This document shows, piece by piece, positions 54,626 through 62,896 of a stretch of 64,000 bases of DNA. Below the pieces are notes generated by a model. The model was not told the DNA's origin, ran no database searches, and worked only from the letters and a program-made list of their open reading frames with translations. Each line of letters opens with the position of its first letter. Positions within the stretch are counted from its first letter, which is position 1. Made by a program: the position numbers and the translations under genes. The DNA is from Cochleicola gelatinilyticus (GTDB taxonomy: Bacteria; Bacteroidota; Bacteroidia; Flavobacteriales; Flavobacteriaceae): assembly GCF_001637325.1 (NCBI RefSeq), contig NZ_LRXL01000037.1:434001-498000 (forward strand). Direction: 5' to 3'.

Positions 54626-55747
54626 TTAGGCTTGATTTCGTGTGTACGTGACAAGCTCCATTTCTTCAGCCTTACCTTTTAATTTCTCTTTTCCAACGGG
54701 ATGTTTTACGACTCGTTTTGGAAGTTTATAAGATAAATCTCCAAATTCTTTTGAGGCTAAAATCTCAACTCCAAGTTCATTACAAAGCGATTGAATTCTC
54801 GAAGTGGTATTCAATACATCTCCCGAAAAAGCGATATCCCTTTTAATCTGTCCAATTTCACCTACCATGACATTTCCATAATGATAACCAGCTTTAAAGA
54901 CAGGAGCTACACCGTATTTTTTAATATACTTAGGAGATTTGTATGCAATAAGTCGTTTCATACTGTAGAAACATTGTAAGGCATTACCGTGTTTTAAACC
55001 GTGCTTCATTTTCCAAGAAAGCACTACTTCATCACCTACGTATTGGTAAACTTCAGCACGTGTTTGAACAATTGCTGGAGCGATGTCCCTAAAGAAATCC
55101 TTCAGAAAATTAAAATATTTTTCTTCGCCAAGTTCTTCTGCAATTGTTGTAGCGTCTTTTATGTCTGCGAACATAAAAATACGACGTTCATTTTTAGGCA
55201 TAAAATAACGCCCCATAAGATAATCGGGGAATACCCCTGGCCCGTACTTATCGTTTACCATTAGAACAATTAACGTAACAATTACTATAAGTAACCAAAG
55301 AATAAAATTTTTAAGAAATAGCCACGTAGTAAAAAAGTATCCTACTGCTTGAAGTACTTCAGGGTCATAAAAAGGCAAGCCAAGTGCATCACTTTTAAAA
55401 TAAAGCATCCCAATAAAACTAATTAATATAGCAGTAGTTATATATGCAATGGTAATATATAGCAATGCTTTCCAAAAAGCATGTTTTCGCAGCCAACGCT
55501 CCATAAGGTTTACCGTAAATATCCCACCAATGAGCCCAGCAAGTACGGCAACAATCATATTTGCTGTAAACGAAGACTCAAAATCAAAAGCAGAAGTAAG
55601 TCCGCCATTGCTTTTTAAAGTGAAGAATTCATAGAAAAATAATACATTCGAGATTAGTACCCATGCAAAAAGGATCCAAAAGGCTCTTTTACTATAGAAC
55701 CAAATTTGGCGTTCGTTGTATCGTTTAAATTTTGGTTTTTTTGCCAT
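54626..55747 (-). CDS. Membrane-bound class III adenylate/guanylate cyclase
   Basis: 373 aa from the ATG at 55747 (MAKKPKFKRYNERQIWFYSK). About four or five membrane segments in residues 15-170 precede a cyclase homology domain: metal-binding Asp in IFMFADIKDATTIAEELGEE and QYVGDEVVLSWKM, and transition-state Asn/Arg in GDVLNTTSRIQSLCNELGVE. It should make cAMP or cGMP in the cytoplasm. The start codon overlaps the stop of the upstream DUF1801 gene (TAATG). Confidence 0.9.
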   Translation of the reverse strand: MAKKPKFKRYNERQIWFYSKRAFWILFAWVLISNVLFFYEFFTLKSNGGLTSAFDFESSFTANMIVAVLAGLIGGIFTVNLMERWLRKHAFWKALLYITIAYITTAILISFIGMLYFKSDALGLPFYDPEVLQAVGYFFTTWLFLKNFILWLLIVIVTLIVLMVNDKYGPGVFPDYLMGRYFMPKNERRIFMFADIKDATTIAEELGEEKYFNFLKDFFRDIAPAIVQTRAEVYQYVGDEVVLSWKMKHGLKHGNALQCFYSMKRLIAYKSPKYIKKYGVAPVFKAGYHYGNVMVGEIGQIKRDIAFSGDVLNTTSRIQSLCNELGVEILASKEFGDLSYKLPKRVVKHPVGKEKLKGKAEEMELVTYTRNQA

Positions 55748-56343
55748 TAACAATTTTTATATTTATCGTGTAAGCCAACACCTTGAAGAATCATCGGCTT
55801 TATTTTTTCCAACCGATTTTGTTTGGTCGCTTCACGCTTAGCAGAATTAATATGTTCTGCATAATCTTTTTGCTTTCCAAGTGATAACGCTTTAAAAGAA
55901 GTTTCTAATTTCTTGTCCAGTTTAAACACGTCTTTTAATAATTGTGGTAGTACTACCTCTTTTGTACGTACAGGCTTGTATTCTTTTCCTTCACGTGCAT
56001 TTTTAATGGTTTCGTTTATGTATTTCAAGACTAATGAGGTGTCGATAACGTCTTCTTGATGAAATCGCCATTGCCTAAGTGCTTTAGTCTTCTCCTCCTG
56101 TGCATTTAAAAGCTGGTTTTCTTTATCCTTTAAAAAAACTCCTTGATGAAACCAAATGCCCATGTGGTTTTTAAAAGCACCCAACCCTATAAGAATTTTT
56201 CCATTTAATGTATAAGCTGGCGCTCCCCATTTCACTTCTTCTTTTAGGTCGGTTGAGGTAAGCAGAGTTCGCAGCTTTTGTAATTTATCTTTCCAAGTAA
56301 GATGCTTTTCTAGATACTCTTCAATTTTTTCTGCGTCGGTCAT
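55747..56343 (-). CDS. DUF1801/YdeI-like protein
   Basis: 198 aa. The N-terminal half has the DUF1801 (iron-chaperone-like) pattern: LKEEVKWGAPAYTLNGKILI and GAFKNHMGIWFHQGVFLKD; the C-terminal half has the YdeI/OmpD-associated pattern, with FKALSLGKQKDYAEHINSAK and the basic end RLEKIKPMIL. No signal peptide. It may be a small cytosolic binding protein; its function is not established. It is coupled to the cyclase gene by a one-base overlap. Confidence 0.8.
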   Translation of the reverse strand: MTDAEKIEEYLEKHLTWKDKLQKLRTLLTSTDLKEEVKWGAPAYTLNGKILIGLGAFKNHMGIWFHQGVFLKDKENQLLNAQEEKTKALRQWRFHQEDVIDTSLVLKYINETIKNAREGKEYKPVRTKEVVLPQLLKDVFKLDKKLETSFKALSLGKQKDYAEHINSAKREATKQNRLEKIKPMILQGVGLHDKYKNC

Positions 56344-56518
56344 ATAGAAACATTTTAATACTTCAAGATAGGGGTTTTTAAAAGGTTGCGCAATTAAAGA
56401 AATGTTATAATTATAGAGCGCTAGATAACAATTGAGTAGGCTAATTTAACAACTGAGGGTTTTTTCTTCGGAAAGGATCTACCATCTCTTCATCTTTGAA
56501 GTGAACAAAAATACGACC

Positions 56519-58693
56519 ATGAAATCACTCACCACACTTTTACGCTCTAAACTATTCTTTCTTTTTTTAATTATCATATCAGAAACAATCACGGCACAAA
56601 ACATTATCTCGGGTATCGTAACACAAAAAAATGGGGCTCCCATTGCTGGAGCAAACGTGTATCTGGAAGGAACATACGATGGAACTTCTACTGCCTCCAA
56701 CGGATCATTCGTTTTTGAAACTTCTGAAAATGGTGTACAAACACTAACCGTGTCTTTTGTTTCTTTCGAACCTTTTCTAATGGCTGCCGATGTATCGCAC
56801 CTTACAAACTTAACTATTGTATTACGAGATGATGTAAATTCACTAGACACTGTAGTGCTCTCTGCGGGAACTTTTGAAGCCAGTGACAACAGTAAGGTTT
56901 CGGTGTTGAAGCCTTTAGACGTTGTTACCACGGCTGGCGCTGTTGGAGATTTTATTGGAGCTTTACAAACCTTGCCAGGAACCAGTACTGTTTCGGAGGA
57001 TGGAAGACTTTTTGTACGGGGAGGAGATGCATTAGAAACGCAGATCTTTATCGATGGCATTCGTGTATTTACACCGTATACCCCTAGCACCAATAACATT
57101 CCTTCGCGCGGACGGTACAGTCCTTTTTTGTTTGATGGTATCACTTTTTCAACCGGAGGATATTCTGCTGAATATGGGCAAGCATTATCATCGGTCCTTT
57201 TACTAAACACGATCGATGAACCCGATCAAGAAAAGACTGAAGTATCAATTATGAGTGTAGGGGCAGGGATCGGAAATACGCAGAAGTGGGATAAAAGTTC
57301 ATTAAGCGTTAATGCCTCTTATATTAACTTAGCTCCTTATAACGAAGTGTTTTCAGATCGCAACCAATGGCACAAACCATTCGAAACGCTTTCGGGTGAG
57401 ACTGTATTCCGAAAAAAATTCGACAACGGACTTTTAAAAATTTACAATGCCTTCGATACCACAAATTTCGAACTTACGCAGCAAGATATTAATACACCAG
57501 AAGGAGTCCGCTTTCAGTTAAAAAACACCAATTTTTATAGCAACGCCAGTTATACAGGAAGCCTTTCAGATTCGTGGAAACTGATGGGTGGTGCTAGTTA
57601 TACCTATTCTAAAAGTAAATTCGATATTGAGGAGCAAGCAATTAAAGATGTAGAAAATTCGGCTCATTTAAAATTAAAACTTCGGAAGCGTTTCAGTAAC
57701 CGCATAAAGCTTCAGTTGGGAGGAGAACAATTTATAACCAAATTCAATGAAAATTTTAATGGTCCAGATGTGACTGAAGGGTATGGAGTTCAGAATAATA
57801 TTTCGGTACTTTTTTCAGAAGCAGATTTTATTTTTTCTAAAAAGTTTGCAAGTAAAGTAGGAGTTCGGGCTGAATATAGTGCTTTGTTCGATGCGGTGAC
57901 AATAGCTCCAAGAATTTCATTAGCTTACAAAACAGGAAGAGACAGTCAAGTGTCTTTGGCATACGGGGATTTTTACCAACAACCCGATATGGGAGTGCTT
58001 AAATTTGAAAGTGATCTACAAGCCCAAAACACGAAACATTTTATTGCGAACTATCAATATGTAGCGAATAATAGAATTTTTAGAGCCGAAGCATATCGAA
58101 AAGAATATAATGATCTTGTACGTTTTGACACACCAACCGAAACTTTTAACAGCAACTATACAAATGGAGGAGACGGTTATGCTCAAGGAATCGACTTTTT
58201 TTGGCGTGATAACCAAAGTTTAAAAGAGATTGATTATTGGATTAGTTATTCGTTTCTAGATTCGCAACGACAGTATCGTAATTATCCTATAAAAGCGACA
58301 CCTTCGTTTGCCAATACGCATAATGTTTCTGTAGTAGCAAAATACTGGATCGAAGACTGGAAAAGTCAAGTAGGATTCAGTTACCAGTATGGAAGTGGTC
58401 GCACGTATACAAATCCCAATCAACTAGGATTTCTTCAAGAGAGAACAAAAGGATATAACAGTTTGAGCTTAAATTGGGCATACCTTATTTCTCAGCAACA
58501 GATATTGTATGCCTCGGTAAACAATGTACTCGGATTTAAAAACATAAACGGGTATCAATATGCTGACACACCAAATACAACTGGTGATTTTGCTAGACAA
58601 ACGCTTCGTCCAGCTGCCGACCAGTTCTTTTTTGTTGGCTTTTTCTGGACCATTAGTGAGGATAGAAGTGACAATCAGTTAGATAACTTATAA
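56519..58693 (+). CDS. TonB-dependent outer-membrane receptor
   Basis: 724 aa from the ATG at 56519 (MKSLTTLLRSKLFFLFLIII, signal peptide, mature start near AQN). A CarboxypepD_reg-like domain (GAPIAGANVYLEGTYDGTST) comes first, then a plug with FVRGGDALETQIFIDGIRVF, then ~480 residues of amphipathic strands. It imports an unknown substrate across the outer membrane using TonB energy. A CATCTTTG promoter-like word at 56491 lies upstream; DUF2141, TPR and LytS/LytTR genes follow on the same strand. Confidence 0.9.
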   Translation: MKSLTTLLRSKLFFLFLIIISETITAQNIISGIVTQKNGAPIAGANVYLEGTYDGTSTASNGSFVFETSENGVQTLTVSFVSFEPFLMAADVSHLTNLTIVLRDDVNSLDTVVLSAGTFEASDNSKVSVLKPLDVVTTAGAVGDFIGALQTLPGTSTVSEDGRLFVRGGDALETQIFIDGIRVFTPYTPSTNNIPSRGRYSPFLFDGITFSTGGYSAEYGQALSSVLLLNTIDEPDQEKTEVSIMSVGAGIGNTQKWDKSSLSVNASYINLAPYNEVFSDRNQWHKPFETLSGETVFRKKFDNGLLKIYNAFDTTNFELTQQDINTPEGVRFQLKNTNFYSNASYTGSLSDSWKLMGGASYTYSKSKFDIEEQAIKDVENSAHLKLKLRKRFSNRIKLQLGGEQFITKFNENFNGPDVTEGYGVQNNISVLFSEADFIFSKKFASKVGVRAEYSALFDAVTIAPRISLAYKTGRDSQVSLAYGDFYQQPDMGVLKFESDLQAQNTKHFIANYQYVANNRIFRAEAYRKEYNDLVRFDTPTETFNSNYTNGGDGYAQGIDFFWRDNQSLKEIDYWISYSFLDSQRQYRNYPIKATPSFANTHNVSVVAKYWIEDWKSQVGFSYQYGSGRTYTNPNQLGFLQERTKGYNSLSLNWAYLISQQQILYASVNNVLGFKNINGYQYADTPNTTGDFARQTLRPAADQFFFVGFFWTISEDRSDNQLDNL

Positions 58694-58830
58694 TTGATGC
58701 TATTTCTTTCCGAAGAAAAAATCACTTATTTACAATTCAGTCAAGAAATAATACAGTTCAGAAAGAACTTTTTAAATAAACCTTACTTCTCCACGATATT
58801 TGACTGGTAATAAATATTAAACTTTTAATC

Positions 58831-59247
58831 ATGCAAACAGTACTCACATATTTAGCTTTATTACTTACCACTTGGTTTTTAGGAGCGCAAAATTCGGTAG
58901 CAGTTACAATTACAGGATTCGACTCTAATAACGGAAATGTAAAAATTGGGTTGTATAATTCGGAAGATAGTTTTCTTAAAAGTCCATTTAAAGCGGCTAC
59001 TAAGCCTGTAGTCGGTGAGAAAGTACAAATAACTTTTACTAATATCCCTGAAGGTGTATATGCAATTTCTGTTTTTCATGATGAAGATGCAGATCATATT
59101 TTCGATATGTATTTGGGGTTATTACCTGCGGAAGATTATGGCACATCAAACAATGCTTTTAACCCTTTTGGACCTCCTCAATGGAAGAATGCTGTTTTCG
59201 AAGTGGGTACAGGAGACGTTGTACAACAAGAAATAAGAATTAGATAA
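58831..59247 (+). CDS. DUF2141 secreted protein
   Basis: 138 aa with a signal peptide (MQTVLTYLALLLTTWFLGAQ). It follows the DUF2141 pattern: SVAVTITGFDSNNGNVKIGL, then FTNIPEGVYAISVFHDEDAD, and a tail with GLLPAEDYGTSNNAFNPFGP. Such small beta-rich proteins are exported and often accompany TonB receptors in Bacteroidota. The ligand is unknown. It is the second gene of the receptor cluster. Confidence 0.88.
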   Translation: MQTVLTYLALLLTTWFLGAQNSVAVTITGFDSNNGNVKIGLYNSEDSFLKSPFKAATKPVVGEKVQITFTNIPEGVYAISVFHDEDADHIFDMYLGLLPAEDYGTSNNAFNPFGPPQWKNAVFEVGTGDVVQQEIRIR

Positions 59248-59287
59248 ATACACGAACAATAGTATTATAAACGAATAATTAAACACT

Positions 59288-59917
59288 ATGAGAACACTCT
59301 TCATTTTAGCAACATTTCTTTTTTCGGTTTCAGGAATAAGTCAAACAAAGTATGAACAAGGAATGCAAAAGGCTTTCGATCTTTGGAAAAATGAAAAGCC
59401 TATGGAAGCGGCAAATCTTTTTGAGCGTATCGCACAAGCAGAAACCGATAATTGGTTGCCGCTTTATTATGTAGCAAAAATTAATATAATTTATAGCTTT
59501 GGGGAGAAGGATGCTACTAAATTTAGTGCACAACTAGAAAAGGCACGAGATTTTATAAATGATGCCACGGCGATCTCGAAAGACAATCCAGAAATTCTTA
59601 TTTTAGATGCGTTGTGGTATACAGCATGGATTGCATATGATGGTCAAAAATATGGGATGACATATTCGGGGAAAGTGACATCGTTGTATGAAAAGGCGAT
59701 ACAGTTAGCTCCTAAAAATCCACGCGTTGTACTAGGAAAGGCAGAATGGGAAATGGAAGCTGCACAATATTTTGGAAAACCAATTACTCCCTATTGTAAA
59801 GATGTTGCCCGTGCCCTTTCCCTTTTTGCTACCTTTAAACCAGAAAGCGATTTCCATCCTAATGACGGTGAAGGTCGTGCCAAAGAATTACTAAATAACA
59901 GTTGTAGAAAAAAATAA
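59288..59917 (+). CDS. Secreted TPR-like protein, 209 aa
   Basis: Signal peptide MRTLFILATFLFSVSGISQ, followed by helical repeats of TPR type: FDLWKNEKPMEAANLFERIA, WLPLYYVAKINIIYSFGEKD, EILILDALWYTAWIAYD and LYEKAIQLAPKNPRVVLGKA. It is probably a periplasmic scaffold. The stop shares its last base with the kinase ATG (TAATG), so it is translationally coupled to the LytS kinase and may feed it information; that link is inference. Confidence 0.8.
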   Translation: MRTLFILATFLFSVSGISQTKYEQGMQKAFDLWKNEKPMEAANLFERIAQAETDNWLPLYYVAKINIIYSFGEKDATKFSAQLEKARDFINDATAISKDNPEILILDALWYTAWIAYDGQKYGMTYSGKVTSLYEKAIQLAPKNPRVVLGKAEWEMEAAQYFGKPITPYCKDVARALSLFATFKPESDFHPNDGEGRAKELLNNSCRKK

Positions 59918-61245
59918 TGAACTTATTAAAAGAATTTGGAAAAGCATTTTTTATAGGGGTACTTATTTTTATAGTGGTATCACTTATCGAGTATGCAAAT
60001 GGATTTAATGTTTTAAATGCGGGGAATCTCTGGGAGCGTTTTTTATACAACCAATTATTTTCTGTAGGGTTGTATATGGCAAATATGGGCTGGTTCTACT
60101 ATACCATTAAAAAGTATCAACAGGATTTATTTAAAACGAAACCTTTGTTACGAGGTATAGCAGGTGCCATAGTAATTACCCTGCTCACGATTCTTCTAAT
60201 TCGCTTTATTGCAGCGGTTGTGTTCTCAGGGATAGCATTTTCTGATTTTGTTTTAAATGAACGCCCCATAGAATACATTATTTCTTTCGTAATTGCGATG
60301 GTCGTAATCACTATTTTTTATGCGGTGTATTACTATCGTTACAAGCAAGAACGGAAAGTTAAAGAACAAAAGTTTATTGCTGGAGCAGCGTCGGCTCAAT
60401 TCGATGCCTTGAAAAATCAGTTAGATCCACATTTTTTGTTTAACAGCTTGAATGTACTTACCAGCTTAATAGAAGAAAACCCGAAAGCTGCTACAAAGTT
60501 TACCACCTCCTTGTCTAAAGTATATAGATATGTTCTAGAACAAAAGAATAAAGAGCTTGTTACCGTGACAGAAGAGTTAAAGTTTGCAAAACTGTATATG
60601 GCACTTATCGAAATGCGTTTTGAAGATAGTATTGTTTTTACAATGCCCGAGGTACTTCTAAACCCTGAAGCGAAAGTAGTGCCGTTATCGCTTCAGTTAT
60701 TGCTAGAAAACGCGGTAAAACACAATCAAGTGATGCCCTCTAAAAAATTGCACATAACCATTTCCGAAGAAAAAGGAAATCTTGTTATTACTAATACGAT
60801 GCAACCTAAAGAGGTGATTAAAAAAAGTACAGGTGTAGGACTGAGAAATATTGTGCAGCGCTATCAATTATTAACAAAATTACCCGTTTCGATACAACAG
60901 GATGAAAAAACATTTCGTGTAGCAATCCCAATGTTGACTAAAGAAATAACAATTATGAATACACAAGAAACGTATATATCTAATAAAAAATATGCCACCG
61001 CTAAAGAGCGCGTAGAAAAGTTAAAAGGATTTTATATTCATTTAACCATTTATTTACTCTTTGTGCCAGTGTTTATATGGCTAAATTATATTTCTAGAGC
61101 AGGTTTTCCTTGGGCTGCTTTTCCTATTTTGGGTTGGGGCTTCGGAGTATTGGGGCATGCTTCAGACACTTTTAATTATAATCCTTTCTTCGGAAAAAAC
61201 TGGGAACAACGCAAAATAAAAGAACTCATGAATAAAGACCAATAA
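59917..61245 (+). CDS. LytS-type sensor kinase fused to a 2TM domain
   Basis: 442 aa. Four membrane segments in residues 1-145, then a His_kinase domain (LKNQLDPHFLFNSLNVLTSL, phospho-accepting His in DPHFLFN) and an HATPase domain (PLSLQLLLENAVKHNQVMPS, GVGLRNIVQRYQLLT). From about residue 348 a 2TM domain is attached (MNTQETYISNKKYATAKERV, FPWAAFPILGWGFGVLGHAS, ending WEQRKIKELMNK). The internal Met at the junction resembles the start of the free 2TM proteins downstream, so the gene looks like a fusion, or may have a second start. Its partner is the LytTR regulator at 62042. Confidence 0.88.
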   Translation: MNLLKEFGKAFFIGVLIFIVVSLIEYANGFNVLNAGNLWERFLYNQLFSVGLYMANMGWFYYTIKKYQQDLFKTKPLLRGIAGAIVITLLTILLIRFIAAVVFSGIAFSDFVLNERPIEYIISFVIAMVVITIFYAVYYYRYKQERKVKEQKFIAGAASAQFDALKNQLDPHFLFNSLNVLTSLIEENPKAATKFTTSLSKVYRYVLEQKNKELVTVTEELKFAKLYMALIEMRFEDSIVFTMPEVLLNPEAKVVPLSLQLLLENAVKHNQVMPSKKLHITISEEKGNLVITNTMQPKEVIKKSTGVGLRNIVQRYQLLTKLPVSIQQDEKTFRVAIPMLTKEITIMNTQETYISNKKYATAKERVEKLKGFYIHLTIYLLFVPVFIWLNYISRAGFPWAAFPILGWGFGVLGHASDTFNYNPFFGKNWEQRKIKELMNKDQ

Positions 61246-61337
61246 CAGTTCATCTTGCTAAATCTACAATTGAGTAGCAATGCTTTTGAAACATTGAAAT
61301 TAGCTGTTACATTTATATTATTATAAAAATCAAGATT

Positions 61338-61643
61338 ATGGAACCAACACAAGAAACTAAATATTTAAAGGCAAAAGAACGCGTAGCAGAGATAAAAAAG
61401 TTCTACTCTGGACTTATTTTCTATGTGATATTTATAGGCTTCCTCGCTGGACTTAATTACTATGTTAATGAGTTGCGCTATCCATGGTTTTTATGGGCAG
61501 CATTCGGCTGGGGAATCGGATTGTTTTTTCAAGCAGCAAAAGCATTTAGATGGAATTTTGGAATTGGAAAAGACTGGGAAGACCGTAAGGTGAGAGAATT
61601 TATGGAACAAGAAGATCGAAAAGACACTAATCTTTGGAAATAA
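61338..61643 (+). CDS. 2TM-domain protein
   Basis: 101 aa. N-terminal KYLKAKERVAEIKKFYSGL, two membrane segments, and a charged C-terminal KDWEDRKVREFMEQED. This matches the tail of the LytS-2TM protein upstream, in the arrangement of the 2TM family (PF13239). The function of 2TM is unknown; small size and repeated proximity to LytS/LytTR genes suggest a membrane accessory of that signalling pair. Confidence 0.85.
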   Translation: MEPTQETKYLKAKERVAEIKKFYSGLIFYVIFIGFLAGLNYYVNELRYPWFLWAAFGWGIGLFFQAAKAFRWNFGIGKDWEDRKVREFMEQEDRKDTNLWK

Positions 61644-61652
61644 CCTGTACTC

Positions 61653-61988
61653 ATGGAACAAGAAAATAACAAAGCTTATCTCAAAGCAAAGAAAAAAGTA
61701 GAAACGCTAAAGGCATTTTACAACCATTTAGCAGTGTATTGTATCATTAATTTAATACTCATTCTTATTCATGCAAATGTGTTTAGTAAGAGTCCAGTAG
61801 ATTTTACAAGCTGGGGAAATTATGTTGGTGCATTCTTCTGGGGTATAGGATTAGTTTCACATGGCCTATACGTACTATATATTTTTTATGCAAAACAGAA
61901 TGTTTTCCAGAAATGGGAAGAAAAGAAAATTCAAGAATTATTAAACAAACAGGATGAGGAACTCAACAATACCCAATATTGGGAGTAA
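61653..61988 (+). CDS. 2TM-domain protein
   Basis: 111 aa, nine bases after the previous gene. It has the same layout: KAYLKAKKKVETLKAFYNHL, two membrane segments with VGAFFWGIGLVSHGLYVLYI, and a charged end EKKIQELLNKQDEELNN. It is more distant from the other two 2TM copies. Three 2TM units therefore lie in a row before the LytTR regulator. Confidence 0.85.
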   Translation: MEQENNKAYLKAKKKVETLKAFYNHLAVYCIINLILILIHANVFSKSPVDFTSWGNYVGAFFWGIGLVSHGLYVLYIFYAKQNVFQKWEEKKIQELLNKQDEELNNTQYWE

Positions 61989-62041
61989 CTTTTTAAATTC
62001 AATACTAATTTGCGAATCATATTAAAAAAGAATATTCTATA

Positions 62042-62797
62042 ATGAATGTATTAATTATCGAAGACGAAAAGCCTTCAGCCAGACGCTTACAACGAATGTT
62101 AGAGGCATTAAATGTTACTACAGATAAAATGCTGCACAGTGTTGAAGAAGCGATCGAATGGTTTCAAAATAATGAGCATCCAGATCTTATTTTTTTAGAT
62201 ATTCAGTTAAGCGACGGACTTTCGTTCGAGATTTTCGATGAGGTTGAGGTACATAGTGCAATCATCTTTACCACAGCTTTCGATGAATATGCTTTAAAAG
62301 CTTTTAAGTTGAATAGCATCGATTATCTTCTCAAACCTATAGATGAAGAAGAGTTAGAAACTGCTGTAACTAAGTACCAAACATTAAGTGCTCCGGCAAA
62401 ACCATTGCAGCTTAATTTTGAAGACATTAAAAATCTGTTAACCAATCCCATTGAGCGTGAATATAAAAAACGATTTACGACTAAGATTGGGCAGCATATT
62501 AAAATGATTCCCGTAGATGAGATCGAATGTTTTTATTCTGAAAATAAAGGAACATACGCACATACCATCGATGGAAGAAATTATTTATTAGACACCACTC
62601 TTGAAAAATTAGAAGAAGAATTAGAACCAAAAACCTTCTTTCGTATAAGTCGGAAATACTATGTAAATATACATGCCATTAAAGATATTATCTCATACAC
62701 AAATTCACGGCTTCAGTTAAAACTAAACAGCTACAGAGACCAAGAGGTTATTGTTGCACGCGACCGTGTAAAAGACTTCAAGGTATGGATCGAGTAA
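62042..62797 (+). CDS. LytTR-family response regulator
   Basis: 251 aa. Receiver domain: MNVLIIEDEKPSARRLQRML, phospho-acceptor Asp in PDLIFLDIQLSDGLSFE, and KLNSIDYLLKPIDEEEL. The C-terminal LytTR DNA-binding domain reads IKMIPVDEIECFYSENKGTY and TFFRISRKYYVNIHAIKDII. It is the partner of the LytS-type kinase at 59917; targets may include this operon. Confidence 0.95.
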   Translation: MNVLIIEDEKPSARRLQRMLEALNVTTDKMLHSVEEAIEWFQNNEHPDLIFLDIQLSDGLSFEIFDEVEVHSAIIFTTAFDEYALKAFKLNSIDYLLKPIDEEELETAVTKYQTLSAPAKPLQLNFEDIKNLLTNPIEREYKKRFTTKIGQHIKMIPVDEIECFYSENKGTYAHTIDGRNYLLDTTLEKLEEELEPKTFFRISRKYYVNIHAIKDIISYTNSRLQLKLNSYRDQEVIVARDRVKDFKVWIE

Positions 62798-62896
62798 TTA
62801 ATAGGAGTAAAGAGTGTAATATATAAGGAATAATTTTATAGAGAATACCATAATGTGCCATTAGTACTGGCTTCAACTAGTCAAAGAAACTAATCC

